64,000 nucleotides of DNA, from assembly GCA_945878995.1 (NCBI GenBank), contig CAMCUN010000006.1, positions 1-64,000 on the forward strand, in the 5' to 3' direction. Within the stretch, counting starts at the first letter, position 1, and every line of letters begins with the position of its first letter. A model generated the notes under the pieces. That model saw only the letters and a program-made list of their open reading frames with translations. It made no database searches and was not told the origin of the DNA. Below, piece by piece: positions 51,995 to 61,661 of the stretch. This DNA is from Polaromonas sp. YR568 (lineage in GTDB: Bacteria > Pseudomonadota > Gammaproteobacteria > Burkholderiales > Burkholderiaceae_C). The position numbers and the translations under genes were made by a program.

Positions 51995-52967
51995 GCTGCG
52001 CTTGGCCGCCGCATCCACCACAGCCGCCGAATCGGCCGAGCAGGTGCTGCGCCGCCTGGAGTGGACGGTGCTGCGCCGCCTGGACGGCCTGCTCCAAGGC
52101 CACCACCGCACGCTGATGCGCGGCAACGGCATGGACCTGGCCGACCTGCGCGAGTACCAGTTGCACGACGATGTGCGCCACATCGACTGGAACGTCACCG
52201 CCCGGCTCAGCCAGCCCCATGTGCGGGTGTTCACCGAAGACCGCGAAATGAGCGCCTGGTTTTTGCTGGACCTGAGCGCCTCGCTGGATTTCGGCTCCCA
52301 CCTGCAGCGCAAAAAAGACCTCAGCCGCGACTTTGTGGCAGTGCTCGCGCGCATGCTCACGCGTGAAGGCAACCGCGTGGGCGCCTTGCTCTACGGCTCG
52401 GGGGTGGACACCCGCGTGCCCGCCCGCAGCGGCCGGCCGCAGGTGTTGCAGCTGCTGCACCGGCTGCAGCACCGCCCGCCCCATGCGGGCACGGCCACCC
52501 GGCTGAACGAGCTGCTGGAGACCGCCGCCCACCAGCTCAAGCGCCGGGCCACGGTGTTTGTGGTGTCCGACTTCATCAGCGAGCCCGGCTGGGAAAAACC
52601 GCTGGGCCAGCTGGCCAGGCGCCACGAGGTGGTGGTGGTGCGCCTGCTGGACCCGCTGGAGCTGGAGCTGCCCAACCTCGGCCTGATCTCCATGCGCGAC
52701 GCCGAAAGCGGCGAAGTGCTCATGGTGGACACCGGCGACAAAGGCTTTCGCCAGCGCTTTGCGCAGCTGGCCCAGGCACGGGAGGCACAGTTCATGGACG
52801 CCATTGTGAAAGCGGGCGTGGATGCGCTGGAGCTGCGCACCGACGACGACCTGCTGGACGCCTTGGTGCGCTTTTGCGCCCTGCGCAAGCGCCGCGTGCA
52901 GTCGCGGGCATCGGGCACAGGGCGGGCCTCGGCGTGGCCCACGTCCTCTGCGAGTGCGGCCAGTTAA
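51975..52967 (+). CDS. DUF58 domain protein
   Basis: A 330-residue protein of the DUF58 family, cytoplasmic in appearance (no clear membrane span). The signature G-x-x-x-D-x-x-x-R-x-Y occurs as GNGMDLADLREYQLHDDVRHIDWNVTARL, and a VWA-like LLDLSASLDFGS motif follows. A low-complexity Ser/Ala-rich C-terminal tail ends the protein. Overlaps moxR by 20 bp; the VWA gene starts 56 bp downstream. Such trios are widespread and likely form one membrane-associated complex. Confidence 0.9.
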   Translation: MSRSPPELRLAAASTTAAESAEQVLRRLEWTVLRRLDGLLQGHHRTLMRGNGMDLADLREYQLHDDVRHIDWNVTARLSQPHVRVFTEDREMSAWFLLDLSASLDFGSHLQRKKDLSRDFVAVLARMLTREGNRVGALLYGSGVDTRVPARSGRPQVLQLLHRLQHRPPHAGTATRLNELLETAAHQLKRRATVFVVSDFISEPGWEKPLGQLARRHEVVVVRLLDPLELELPNLGLISMRDAESGEVLMVDTGDKGFRQRFAQLAQAREAQFMDAIVKAGVDALELRTDDDLLDALVRFCALRKRRVQSRASGTGRASAWPTSSASAAS

Positions 52968-53023
52968 GCCCGCGTACTAGCCATAACAAAACGTTTGACC
53001 CAGACATTTCGGAGCGCCACCTC

Positions 53024-54061
53024 ATGACCTTTCTTTGGCCCGAGTTCCTCTGGTTGCTGCTGATCCTGCCAGCGCTGGTGGTGCTTTACCTGTGGCTGAT
53101 GGGCCGCAAAAAACAACAGGCCTTGTCCTATGCCAGCTTGCAGTTGGTGCGCCAGGCCTTGGGCGCGTCCAGCTTCAAGCGGCACATCCCGCCTGTGCTG
53201 ATGCTGCTGGCCCTGGCTGTGTTGCTGCTGGCCGCCGCCCGGCCCTTTGCCGTGGTGCGCCTGCCCTCGCAGCAAGAAACCATCATGCTGGCCATGGACG
53301 TCTCGGGCAGCATGCGCGCCACCGACGTGGAGCCCAACCGCCTGGTGGCCGCGCAAAACGCAGCCAAGTCTTTTTTGGCAGAGCTCCCCCGGCACGTCAA
53401 GGTCGGCATCGTGGCTTTTGCCGGCACCGCCTCGGTGGTGCAACCCGTCACGCTCAGCCGCGAGGACCTGGTGGCCGCCATCGACAAGTTCCAGATGCAG
53501 CGCGGCACCGCCATTGGCAACGGCATGGTGGTTTCATTGGCTGAAATTTTCCCCGATGCCGACATCGACCTGGCCAAAATGCAGTACGGCGGCCAGCCCC
53601 GCGGCACCAGCCTGGACGACAAAGCCAAAGCCGGCAAAAAGGTCTATGAGCCGGTGGCGCCCGGCTCCTTCAGTTCGGCCGCCATCATTTTGCTCACCGA
53701 CGGCCAGCGCACCACCGGCGTGGAGCCCATGGAGGCGGCCAAGCTGGCGGCCGACTACGGCGTGCGGGTCTACACCGTGGGCGTGGGCACGGTGCAGGGT
53801 GAAACCATAGGCTTTGAGGGCTGGTCCATGCGCGTCAAGCTCGACGAGGAAACGCTCAAAGCCATTGCCGCCAAAACCCAGGCCGAGTACTTTTATGCGG
53901 GCACCGCGCAAGACCTCAAAAAGGTCTACAGCACCTTGGGCTCGCGGCTGAGCATGCAGAAAAAAGAAACCGAAATCTCTGGCCTGCTGGCCTTGCTGGG
54001 TGCAGCACTCGTGCTGCTGGCCGGCGGGCTGTCGGTGTGGTGGTTCAAGCGGGTGCTCTAG
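53024..54061 (+). CDS. von Willebrand factor A domain membrane protein (BatA-like)
   Basis: A 345-residue protein with two N-terminal hydrophobic segments (FLWLLLILPALVVLYLWL and VLMLLALAVLLLAAARPF), a VWA domain with the metal-site DVSGS (MIDAS) and LLTDGQRTTG, and one C-terminal membrane anchor ending WWFKRVL, the BatA/Aerotolerance layout. ATG at 53024 has GGAG about 10 bp upstream. Fourth gene of the operon; the order and domains fit MoxR-VWA envelope systems. Downstream is convergent with lolD. Confidence 0.9.
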   Translation: MTFLWPEFLWLLLILPALVVLYLWLMGRKKQQALSYASLQLVRQALGASSFKRHIPPVLMLLALAVLLLAAARPFAVVRLPSQQETIMLAMDVSGSMRATDVEPNRLVAAQNAAKSFLAELPRHVKVGIVAFAGTASVVQPVTLSREDLVAAIDKFQMQRGTAIGNGMVVSLAEIFPDADIDLAKMQYGGQPRGTSLDDKAKAGKKVYEPVAPGSFSSAAIILLTDGQRTTGVEPMEAAKLAADYGVRVYTVGVGTVQGETIGFEGWSMRVKLDEETLKAIAAKTQAEYFYAGTAQDLKKVYSTLGSRLSMQKKETEISGLLALLGAALVLLAGGLSVWWFKRVL

Positions 54062-54103
54062 CCCGGGGATCAAGCTTAAAACCAGTCCCTGAGGACCTGC
54101 CTG

Positions 54104-54796
54104 TCAGGCCTGCAGGCCCGGTGACAGCCGCCCACCCACCAAGCGCAGCTGCCGGCTGCAGCGCGCGGCCAGCGCCTGGTCGTGCGTGACCACCACAAAG
54201 GCCGTGCCTTGCTCACGCGCCAGCTTGAGCATCAACTCAAACACGCCCTCGGCGGTGCTGCGGTCCAGGTTGCCCGTGGGCTCGTCGGCCAACACGCAGG
54301 CCGGCCGCGTGACCAAAGCACGGGCCAGGGCCACCCGCTGGCGCTCGCCGCCCGACAGCTCTGAAGGCCGGTGCTGCAGGCGCTGGCCCAAACCCACGGC
54401 GCTCAGCATGGCGCAGGCCGCCTGCAAGGCCTGGGTCTTGGGGTCGCGGCGAATGAACAGCGGCATGGCAACGTTCTCTGCGGCGCTGAACTCAGGCAAC
54501 AGATGGTGAAACTGGTAAACAAAGCCCAGGTGCTGGTTGCGCATGCGGCCTTGCTCGGCGGCCGACAAGCTCACCAACTCGCGGCCCATGAGCTGCACCC
54601 GGCCCCGGCTGGGCGCGTCCAAGCCACCCAGCAGGTGCAGCAGCGTGCTTTTGCCCGAGCCCGAGGCGCCCACAATGGCCAGGGTTTGGCCGCGCCGCAC
54701 CTCCAGGTCCACGCCTTGGAGCACCTGCACATCGAGCGGGCCTTCGTGAAAGCCCTTGGCCAGGCCCTGGGCCGACAACACCACAGGCTCATTCAT
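54104..54796 (-). CDS. lolD: Lipoprotein-releasing system ATP-binding protein
   Basis: A 230-residue ABC ATPase (E. coli LolD 233): Walker [10 protein letters not shown] at residues 43-51, LolD-type [35 protein letters not shown], signature [15 protein letters not shown] and Walker [12 protein letters not shown]. Energises release of lipoproteins from the inner membrane to LolA (encoded at 17941-18600). Its ATG overlaps the lolC/E stop by 8 bp. Confidence 0.95.
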   Translation of the reverse strand: MNEPVVLSAQGLAKGFHEGPLDVQVLQGVDLEVRRGQTLAIVGASGSGKSTLLHLLGGLDAPSRGRVQLMGRELVSLSAAEQGRMRNQHLGFVYQFHHLLPEFSAAENVAMPLFIRRDPKTQALQAACAMLSAVGLGQRLQHRPSELSGGERQRVALARALVTRPACVLADEPTGNLDRSTAEGVFELMLKLAREQGTAFVVVTHDQALAARCSRQLRLVGGRLSPGLQA

Positions 54797-56054
54797 AGCG
54801 CAGCGCCTCCGCCGGGTTGACGCGGCTGGCCCGCCAGCTCGGATACAGCGTGGCCAAAAAGGCCAGCACCAAAGAGATCACCGCTATCGGCACGATGTCG
54901 GCGGCCAGCGGGTCGCTGGGCATGCGGCTGATGAGGTAAATGTCTCGCGGTAAAAAACTGGCGTTGAGCAGCCGCTCCAGCGCCGGCACGATGACGTCAA
55001 TGTTCAGCGCCACCAGCAGCCCCAGCCCCAAGCCCGACAGCGTGCCCACCACGCCCACCATGGCGCCTTGCACCATGAACACGCCCATGATGCTGGCGGG
55101 GCTGGCGCCCAAGGTGCGCAAAATCGCAATGTCGGCGCGCTTGTCGGTGACGGTCATCACCAGCGTGCTCACCAAATTGAAAGCCGCCACCGCCACGATG
55201 AGCGTGAGGATGATGAACATCATGCGTTTTTCAAGCTGAACCGCCGCAAACCAGGTGCGGTTTTGCCGCGTCCAGTCGCGCACAATCAGCGCAGGCGGCA
55301 GGCTCACCATGAGCTCGGCGGCCACTTGCCGCGCCTGGTGCAAGTCCTTGAGCTTGAGGCGAATGCCGCTGGGCCCCTCCAGCCTGAAGAGGCGAGCGGC
55401 ATCTTCTTGGTGCATGAGCACCAGGGCCGAGTCGTATTCAAAATGGCCGGAGTCAAACTGGCCCACCACCGTCATTTGTTTGAGCCGGGGCACCACACCG
55501 GCCGGTGTGACCTGCCCGCCTGGGGCAATCAGCGTGATGGCGTCGCCCGCCCGCACGCCCAGCGCACGCGCCAGCTCCGAGCCCAAAATCACACCAAACT
55601 GGCCGGGCACCAAGCGGTCAAAGACCTGTTGCTGGCCGTCGGCCAAGTCCGTGACCTGGCCTTCGAGCGCCGGGTCAATGCCGCGCACCATGGCGCCTTT
55701 CATGTCCTCGCCGCGCGCCAGCAAGGCCTGCGCGGCCACAAAAGACGCCGCGCCCACCACCTGCGGGTGAGCGCGCAAGGCCTGCAAGGTGGCCCCGAGC
55801 TCCTGCACGGCGCCGCCGTCCGAGGCCAAAACCTCGATGTGCGAGATCACGCCCAGCATGCGGTCGCGCACCTCTTTTTGAAAGCCGTTCATCACGCTCA
55901 GCACAATGATGAGCGCCGCCACCCCCAAGGCAATGCCCAGCATGGACACGCCAGAGATGAAAGAAATAAAGCCGTTGCGCCGGCTCGCCCGGCCGGCGCG
56001 GGTGTAGCGCCAGCCCAGCACCAGCTCGTAAGGCAAAGCCTGAAAGAAAGACAT
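54789..56054 (-). CDS. Lipoprotein-releasing system permease (LolC/LolE type)
   Basis: A 421-residue inner-membrane protein with one N-terminal span ([27 protein letters not shown]), a large periplasmic domain and three C-terminal spans, beginning [22 protein letters not shown] single gene of this type serves both LolC and LolE roles in many betaproteobacteria (often called LolF when fused in this way; no second permease is seen here). ATG at 56054; the longer frame to 56123 overlaps the divergent start region. Confidence 0.92.
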   Translation of the reverse strand: MSFFQALPYELVLGWRYTRAGRASRRNGFISFISGVSMLGIALGVAALIIVLSVMNGFQKEVRDRMLGVISHIEVLASDGGAVQELGATLQALRAHPQVVGAASFVAAQALLARGEDMKGAMVRGIDPALEGQVTDLADGQQQVFDRLVPGQFGVILGSELARALGVRAGDAITLIAPGGQVTPAGVVPRLKQMTVVGQFDSGHFEYDSALVLMHQEDAARLFRLEGPSGIRLKLKDLHQARQVAAELMVSLPPALIVRDWTRQNRTWFAAVQLEKRMMFIILTLIVAVAAFNLVSTLVMTVTDKRADIAILRTLGASPASIMGVFMVQGAMVGVVGTLSGLGLGLLVALNIDVIVPALERLLNASFLPRDIYLISRMPSDPLAADIVPIAVISLVLAFLATLYPSWRASRVNPAEALRYE

Positions 56055-56122
56055 GGTGCGTATTGTGACCAAGGTGTGCGGGCCAGCCCATTGCAGGCCC
56101 ATGGCCCGCCGCTTCCCGGACA

Positions 56123-57139
56123 ATGCGCGCCATGCTCCCTCTTCATGCCGACGCCTTGCACAGTGGTTTTGCCACTGCCGAGGACGCCCCTCACTTAGTG
56201 CTGCCCTTTGCCGCCAGTGAATCTGCCTACTGGTGGCCCACCATGCAAGCCCTGGCTGCGGCCAGCACGCCCCACCTGCGCGCCCTGCTCAAGGGCATGG
56301 GCGTGGTGGCCCGTGACGCGGGCCCGGCCACCTCGCTCTCGCCCCCCCACGAGCGCCTGCTGGCCCACGAGCTGGGCTGGCAGGGCAGCCGTGACGGCCT
56401 GCTGCCTTGGGCGGCTTGGCAGCAGCGCCAGCTCAGCGGCCAGCCCCCGCAGGGCGCCTGGGCCTGGGTGAACCTGTGCCACTGGGCCATGGGCCGCGAG
56501 CACGCCACGCTCAGCGATCCGGCCGCGCTGAATGTGCAAGAGGCCGAGTCGCGCCAACTCTTAGAGGCGATGCGGCCTTTTTTTGAGGAAGACGGCATTG
56601 CTCTGCACTACCAGCAGCCGCTGCGCTGGCTGGCCCAAGGCCAGGCCCTGGCGCAGCCCACCGCCTCGCTGGACCGGGTGCTGGGCCGCAATGTCGATGC
56701 CTGGCTGCCCGCCACCCCCGAGCTGCGCACCCTCAGGCGCCTGCAAAACGAAATGCAAATGCTGCTCTACACCCACGCTGTGAACGAAGAGCGGCAGCAG
56801 CGCCGGCTGCTGCCGGTCAACTCGGTGTGGTTCAGCGGCTCGGGCGAGCTCAGCCCAAACAATACCAGCCTGCCAGCTGCACCGCTCCATGTGGCAAGAA
56901 CCCTGGCACCCGCGGCCTTGGCCGAAGACTGGCCCGCCTACGCCCAGGCTTGGGCAGAGCTTGATGCCACCGCCATCTTGGCGCTGCTCAAGCGCCAACA
57001 AGCCGGCCAAACCGTGCGCCTGAGCCTGTGCGGCGAGCGCGCCAGCCTGACGCTGCAGACTGCACCCAAGGGCCTGCTGGCTCAATTCAAGCAACTCACC
57101 CGCAGACCGGCCTGGCCCGGCCTGCTGCAAGGCCTATGA
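56123..57139 (+). CDS. Conserved hypothetical protein (338 aa) coupled to recJ
   Basis: A soluble protein with no secure family match. It recalls a group of betaproteobacterial proteins sometimes labelled RpfE-type regulators or phosphoglycerate mutase-like in databases (recalled, uncertain). Conserved-looking blocks are ARPFFEEDGIALHYQQPLRWLAQG in the centre and RRLLPVNSVWFSGSGELS near residue 230, followed by a helical C-terminus. ATG at 56123, with a second ATG in frame at 56132. Its stop overlaps the recJ ATG by 4 bp, so it is translationally coupled with recJ. Confidence 0.7.
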   Translation: MRAMLPLHADALHSGFATAEDAPHLVLPFAASESAYWWPTMQALAAASTPHLRALLKGMGVVARDAGPATSLSPPHERLLAHELGWQGSRDGLLPWAAWQQRQLSGQPPQGAWAWVNLCHWAMGREHATLSDPAALNVQEAESRQLLEAMRPFFEEDGIALHYQQPLRWLAQGQALAQPTASLDRVLGRNVDAWLPATPELRTLRRLQNEMQMLLYTHAVNEERQQRRLLPVNSVWFSGSGELSPNNTSLPAAPLHVARTLAPAALAEDWPAYAQAWAELDATAILALLKRQQAGQTVRLSLCGERASLTLQTAPKGLLAQFKQLTRRPAWPGLLQGL

Positions 57140-58860
57140 AACTGACCGTTCGCCAAGCCCCGCCGCGCAGCGTGTGGGCGCTCACCCAGGCAGGCGTGCA
57201 CCCGCTGCTGGCCCAGTTGTACGCCGCGCGCGGCGTGCTCGGCCCCGATGAACTCGACGACGGCCTGGCCCGACTGCTGCCTCCTGCAACGCTCTTGGGC
57301 ACCCAGGCCGCCGCGGCCTTGCTGGCCGACACCATGGCGCGCGGCCAGCGCATTTGCATCGTGGCCGACTATGACTGCGACGGCGCCACCGCCTGCGCCG
57401 TGGGCGTGCGCGGCCTGCGCTTGCTGGGCGCCAGCCAGGTCAGCTACTTGGTGCCCGACCGCGTGGTCGACGGCTACGGCCTCACCTCAGCCATTGCCGA
57501 GCGCGTGCAGGCCGCAGGGGCTGACCTGCTGGTGACCGTGGACAACGGCATCGCCAGCCTGGACGGCGTGGCAAGGGCACGCGCATTGGGCCTCAAAGTG
57601 CTGGTCACCGACCACCACCTGCCTGCCCTCTTGGCGGGCGCCGTGGTCTTGCCCGAGGCCGATGTGATCGTCAACCCCAACCAGCCTGACTGCAGGTTCC
57701 CGAGCAAGTCCATGGCCGGCGTGGGCGTGATGTTTTATGTGCTGCTGGCCTTGCGCGCCGAGCTGCGCCAGCGCGGCGTGTTCGACGCCCAAAGCCAGCC
57801 CAAGCTCGACGCCTTGCTGCCCCTGGTGGCGCTGGGCACGGTGGCCGACGTGGTCAAGCTCGACAGCAACAACCGCCGTTTGGTGGCCCAGGGCTTGAAA
57901 CGCATACGCAGCGGGCACATGCCGCCGGGCTTGGCGGCCTTGTTTGAGGCCGCAGGCCGCCAGTCAAACGCCGCCACCAGCTTTGATTTTGGCTTTGCGC
58001 TCGGCCCGCGCATCAACGCGGCGGGGCGTCTGGCCGACATGACCTTGGGCATTGAATGCCTGCTCACCGACGATGCGACCCGCGCGGCCGAGCTGGCCCG
58101 CCAGCTCGACCAGATCAACCGCGAGCGGCGCGACATTGAAGGCCACATGCGCGAACAAGCCATGCTGGCGGCCGACGCCATGATCGACGAGGACGAAGAA
58201 GCACCGCCCGCCGTCGCCATTTTTGAGCCCGAGTTCCATGAGGGCGTGGTGGGCATCGTGGCCTCGCGCCTGAAAGACCGGCTGCACCGCCCCAGCTTTG
58301 TGTTCGCCCCCAGCGCCGCGCCAGGCAAAGGCCACGAGCTCAAAGGCTCGGGCCGCTCGATTCCCGGCTTTCACCTGCGCGACGCGCTGGACCTGGTGGC
58401 CAAGCGCCACCCCGGCGTGCTGCTGCGCTTTGGTGGCCACGCCATGGCCGCCGGTTGCACGATTTTGGAGGAGCGCTTTGAAGAGTTTGAGGCGGCCTTG
58501 CAGCAAGTGGCCCGCGAATGGCTGGACGCCGCCACGCTCACCCGCCGCTTAGAAACCGACGGCCCGCTGGCCCCCGAATACCGCCGCACCGACGTGGTCG
58601 AGGCCTTGCACAAAGAGGTGTGGGGCCAGGGCTTTGCCGCGCCCACCTTCAGCGAAGAGCTCGACGTGGTGTCGCAGCGGCTGGTGGCTGAAAAACACCT
58701 CTCGCTCAAGCTCAAACACCAGGGCCAGGCGGTGGACGGCATGTGGTTTGGCCGCACCGAGCCCCTGCCAGCACGCTGCAAGCTGGCCTTCAGGCTGGAT
58801 GCCGACGAGTGGCAGGGCGTGCGGCGGGTGCGCTTTTTGATTGAGGGCGCCGAGCTGTAA
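57136..58860 (+). CDS. recJ: Single-stranded-DNA-specific exonuclease
   Basis: A 574-residue DHH-family 5'-3' exonuclease (E. coli RecJ 577). Motifs: VADYDCDGATACAVG (I), TVDNGIAS (II), VTDHHLPA (DHH, III), PNQPDC and ALGTVADVV (IV), and the DHHA1 motif with GGHAMAAGC. C-terminal OB fold completes the protein. It acts in recombination and mismatch repair. ATG at 57136 overlaps the upstream gene by 4 bp. Confidence 0.97.
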   Translation: MKLTVRQAPPRSVWALTQAGVHPLLAQLYAARGVLGPDELDDGLARLLPPATLLGTQAAAALLADTMARGQRICIVADYDCDGATACAVGVRGLRLLGASQVSYLVPDRVVDGYGLTSAIAERVQAAGADLLVTVDNGIASLDGVARARALGLKVLVTDHHLPALLAGAVVLPEADVIVNPNQPDCRFPSKSMAGVGVMFYVLLALRAELRQRGVFDAQSQPKLDALLPLVALGTVADVVKLDSNNRRLVAQGLKRIRSGHMPPGLAALFEAAGRQSNAATSFDFGFALGPRINAAGRLADMTLGIECLLTDDATRAAELARQLDQINRERRDIEGHMREQAMLAADAMIDEDEEAPPAVAIFEPEFHEGVVGIVASRLKDRLHRPSFVFAPSAAPGKGHELKGSGRSIPGFHLRDALDLVAKRHPGVLLRFGGHAMAAGCTILEERFEEFEAALQQVAREWLDAATLTRRLETDGPLAPEYRRTDVVEALHKEVWGQGFAAPTFSEELDVVSQRLVAEKHLSLKLKHQGQAVDGMWFGRTEPLPARCKLAFRLDADEWQGVRRVRFLIEGAEL

Positions 58861-58958
58861 GCCCGCTGCGCCCGCCGTCCGACGACGGCGCTCCCTGCGC
58901 ACCTACATTTGTGCGCTTGGTTCTTTGCCAGGATGGCAGCCTCATCAAAGGGCTGTCC

Positions 58959-59033
58959 ATGAACACCATCATTTACATCGTTGGGCTGCTTGTCATCATC
59001 GGGGGGATCTTGTCTTACTTCGGCTTTCGCTGA
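58959..59033 (+). CDS. Small single-span membrane protein (24 aa)
   Basis: An ATG-to-TGA frame too short for most gene finders: MNTIIYIVGLLVIIGG at the start, then ILSYFGFR at the end, a single hydrophobic helix of about 18 residues with a basic C-terminus. Very similar 24-residue peptides (MNTIIYIVGLVVIVL... type) recur in Burkholderiales from memory. GGGC is 6-9 bp upstream of ATG, a weak Shine-Dalgarno. It lies alone in the 268-bp gap between recJ and the PHP gene. Function unknown; inner-membrane location predicted. Confidence 0.6.
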   Translation: MNTIIYIVGLLVIIGGILSYFGFR

Positions 59034-59128
59034 AGGTTTGGCAAAGCGGTGGCGCAGCCATGACAGGGCTGTGGCCGCGTTCAGACCCGCTCAACCCCAT
59101 TTGAACTTAGAGGTCTAAAATCAAGGAT

Positions 59129-59989
59129 GTGAAAGCACGCAACATCCTCAATGCCGACCTGCACTGCCACTCCGTGGTCTCCGATGGCACTTTGACGCCA
59201 GAAGCCCTGGCCGAGCGGGCCAAAAACGGCGGGGTCGAGCTTTGGGCGCTGACCGACCACGATGAAATAGGCGGCCAGCACCGCGCTGCGGCGGCCGCCC
59301 ACGCCCAGGGCATGGCCTACCTCACGGGCACCGAAATCTCAGTCACCTTTGCGGGCGAGACCGTGCACATCGTGGGCCTGGGCTTTGATGCAGACAATGA
59401 GCAGCTCAACACCGGCTTGGCCCGCACCCGCGGTGGTCGCACCGAGCGTGCCAGAGAAATGGCCGAGGGCCTGGCCAAGGTCGGCATTCCAGGGGCTTAC
59501 GAAGGCGCCCTGCCCTTTGTGGGTAACCCAGAGCTGATTTCCCGCACCCACTTTGCGCGCTTTTTGGTGGAATCTGGCGTGTGCAAAGACACCAACGAGG
59601 TGTTTCGCCGCTTCCTCACCGAAGGCAAGCCCGGCTATGTGCCTCACCGCTGGGCCAGCTTGTCCCAGGCCGTGCAGTGGATCACGGCTGCAGGCGGCGT
59701 GGCCGTGATTGCGCACCCCGCGCGCTACAAATTCACGCCCAACGAGGAATATGCGCTGTTTTCCGAATTCAAAGCCCACGGCGGCCGCGCAGTCGAGGTG
59801 GTCACAGGCAGCCACAGCGCGCAGGAATACATCAAGTACGCCGACACCGCCCGCGAGTTTGGCTTGGCCGCCTCGCGCGGCAGTGATTTCCATAGCCCCG
59901 CTGAGAGCCACACCGACCTGGGCACCCTGCCCTTTTTGCCGGGCCAGCTGACCCCCGTGTGGGAACTGCTGGAAGACCGCATTCAGTGA
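59129..59989 (+). CDS. PHP-domain phosphatase (RNase AM / YciV-like)
   Basis: A 286-residue trinuclear-metal PHP protein: NADLHCHSVVSDGTLTP, LTDHDEIGG, IVGLGFDAD, GVAVIAHPARYK and AASRGSDFHSPA give the usual metal-binding His and Asp residues. Relatives hydrolyse 3',5'-nucleoside bisphosphates and trim 5' ends of rRNA precursors (Rnm/YciV). The start codon is GTG 59129; the preceding ATG is in another frame. Its stop overlaps the DMT gene start by four bases (GTGA). Confidence 0.9.
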   Translation: MKARNILNADLHCHSVVSDGTLTPEALAERAKNGGVELWALTDHDEIGGQHRAAAAAHAQGMAYLTGTEISVTFAGETVHIVGLGFDADNEQLNTGLARTRGGRTERAREMAEGLAKVGIPGAYEGALPFVGNPELISRTHFARFLVESGVCKDTNEVFRRFLTEGKPGYVPHRWASLSQAVQWITAAGGVAVIAHPARYKFTPNEEYALFSEFKAHGGRAVEVVTGSHSAQEYIKYADTAREFGLAASRGSDFHSPAESHTDLGTLPFLPGQLTPVWELLEDRIQ

Positions 59990-60900
59990 GTGTGTTGAGC
60001 GCACGCACCGCCCCGGCGCTGGGCGGCGTGGCCATGGTGCTGGCGGCCATGGCCTGCTTTGCCACCCTGGACACCACCACCAAGGTGGCCACGGCCACAG
60101 TGCCACTGCTCATGGCGCTGTGGTTTCGCTACTGCTTTCAAGCCGTGGTGACTGCGGGTGTGATGCTGCCCCAACGCGGCTGGGGCATGTGGCGTACCCG
60201 CCGCCCGGGCTTGCAACTGCTGCGCGGGCTCTTGCTGCTCGGCAGCAGCGGCATGGCGTTTGTGGGCCTCATGCACATGCCTGTGGCCGAGTTCACGGCC
60301 ATCGTCTCGCTCTCGCCGCTGGCCATCACGCTGGTGGCGGCCACCGTGCTGGGCGAGCGGGTGTCGCTTGTGCGCTGGCTGCTGGTGGTGGGCGGCTTTG
60401 CCGGCGCCATGGTCATCATCCGGCCTGGCCACGAGCAGTTCAGCCCCTACCTGCTGCTGCCGCTGGCCGTGCTGGCCTGCAACACCTGTTTTCAGCTGCT
60501 GACCAGAAGCATGGTCAAGACCGAAGACCCTCTGACCATGCACCTCTACACCGGCTGGGTAGGCACGCTGATTTCTTCACTGGCCCTGCCCTGGGTTTGG
60601 CAAGTGCTCAGCCCTCTGGAGTGGGGCTACCTGGTGCTGATGGGCTTGACGGCCGCCGTGGGGCATTTTTTGCTGATTCTGGCCTACGGTCGCACCCCGG
60701 TGGCCACGCTGGGCCCTTACATTTACACGCAAATTGGCTTTGCGGTATTGGGCGGCTGGTGGGTGTTTGCCCACACGCCAGACGCTTGGGCGCTGGTGGG
60801 CATGTGCGTGATTGCCGCTTGCGGCGCGGCGGGTGCCTGGCTGACACTGCGAGAACACCGCTTTCGGCTGGCAGCGCCTGTGTACCCCGCCGAACACTGA
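59986..60900 (+). CDS. EamA/DMT-family transporter
   Basis: A 304-residue inner-membrane protein with about ten hydrophobic segments in two EamA repeats (GGVAMVLAAMACFATLDTTTK opening; EFTAIVSLSPLAITLVAATVLGE in the first repeat; ATLGPYIYTQIGFAVLGGWWV in the second). Start chosen at GTG 59986, overlapping the PHP stop; other in-frame starts (GTG 59992, ATG 59959) are possible. Substrate unknown. The Sua5-like gene follows 14 bp later. Confidence 0.85.
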   Translation: MSVLSARTAPALGGVAMVLAAMACFATLDTTTKVATATVPLLMALWFRYCFQAVVTAGVMLPQRGWGMWRTRRPGLQLLRGLLLLGSSGMAFVGLMHMPVAEFTAIVSLSPLAITLVAATVLGERVSLVRWLLVVGGFAGAMVIIRPGHEQFSPYLLLPLAVLACNTCFQLLTRSMVKTEDPLTMHLYTGWVGTLISSLALPWVWQVLSPLEWGYLVLMGLTAAVGHFLLILAYGRTPVATLGPYIYTQIGFAVLGGWWVFAHTPDAWALVGMCVIAACGAAGAWLTLREHRFRLAAPVYPAEH

Positions 60901-60914
60901 CAAACTCTGACGCT

Positions 60915-61553
60915 TTGGCCCAGTACTTTGAAGTTCACCCCGACAACCCGCAAGGCCGCTTGCTCAAGCAAGCGGCGGCCTTGCTGGCGCGCGGCGGCGT
61001 GGCAGCTGTGCCCACTGACTCCAGCTACGCCCTGGTTTGTCACCTCGACGACAAACCCGCCGCCGACCGCTTGCGGCGAATCCGCGGCGTGGACGCCAAG
61101 CACCACCTGACGCTTTTGTGCCGCGACCTGAGCGAGCTGGCCAACTACGCGCGGGTGGACAACCGGCAGTTCAGGCTGATCAAAAGCGCCACGCCCGGGC
61201 CTTACACCTTCATTTTGGAAGCCAGCAAAGAAGTGCCCAGGCGCCTGAGCCACCCTTCGCGCAAAACCATAGGCCTGCGCCTGCCTGACCACCGCAGCTT
61301 GCAGGCCTTGCTCGAGGTACACGGCGCGCCCTTGTTGGCCACCACCTTGATCTTGCCCGGCCACAGCGAGCCGCTCAATGATGCGCAGGCCATTCGCGAG
61401 GCGCTGGAGCATGAACTCGCCGCGGTGCTCGATGCGGGTGCTTGCCCACTGCAAGCGAGCACAGTGATCGACCTCACGCCCATGGGCACAGGCGGCGAGC
61501 CCGAGGTGATTCGCTTGGGTCGGGGCGGGCTGGCGGCCTTGGGATTGGCTTGA
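60915..61553 (+). CDS. Sua5/YciO/YrdC family protein
   Basis: A 212-residue L-threonylcarbamoyladenylate-synthase-like protein: MAQYFEVHPDNPQGRLLKQA at the N-terminus (TTG start), GGVAAVPTDSSYALVCHLDDKPAADRLRRIRG (the core PTDT/SY motif), LTLLCRDLSELANYA and FRLIKSATPGPYTFILEA. The N-terminal residues suit the YciO branch more than TsaC, so its role in tRNA t6A is not certain. The TTG start is chosen because the frame stays open upstream into the DMT gene without homology. Confidence 0.85.
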   Translation: MAQYFEVHPDNPQGRLLKQAAALLARGGVAAVPTDSSYALVCHLDDKPAADRLRRIRGVDAKHHLTLLCRDLSELANYARVDNRQFRLIKSATPGPYTFILEASKEVPRRLSHPSRKTIGLRLPDHRSLQALLEVHGAPLLATTLILPGHSEPLNDAQAIREALEHELAAVLDAGACPLQASTVIDLTPMGTGGEPEVIRLGRGGLAALGLA

Positions 61554-61661
61554 GTGCGGCCTCATTCAAGCTGAAACAGGCTAAAACGCGAGAAGATTCA
61601 AAAAGCAAGGCCAGCCCCGCAGGCCCTGCGATGGCTTTGCACCCTCTGAGACAATCTTGCA
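61554..61661. other. Intergenic region, nothing recognised
   Basis: 108 bp between the Sua5-like and M50 genes, both forward. No hairpin with a T run and no promoter match is visible; it may be part of one transcript. Confidence 0.4.
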
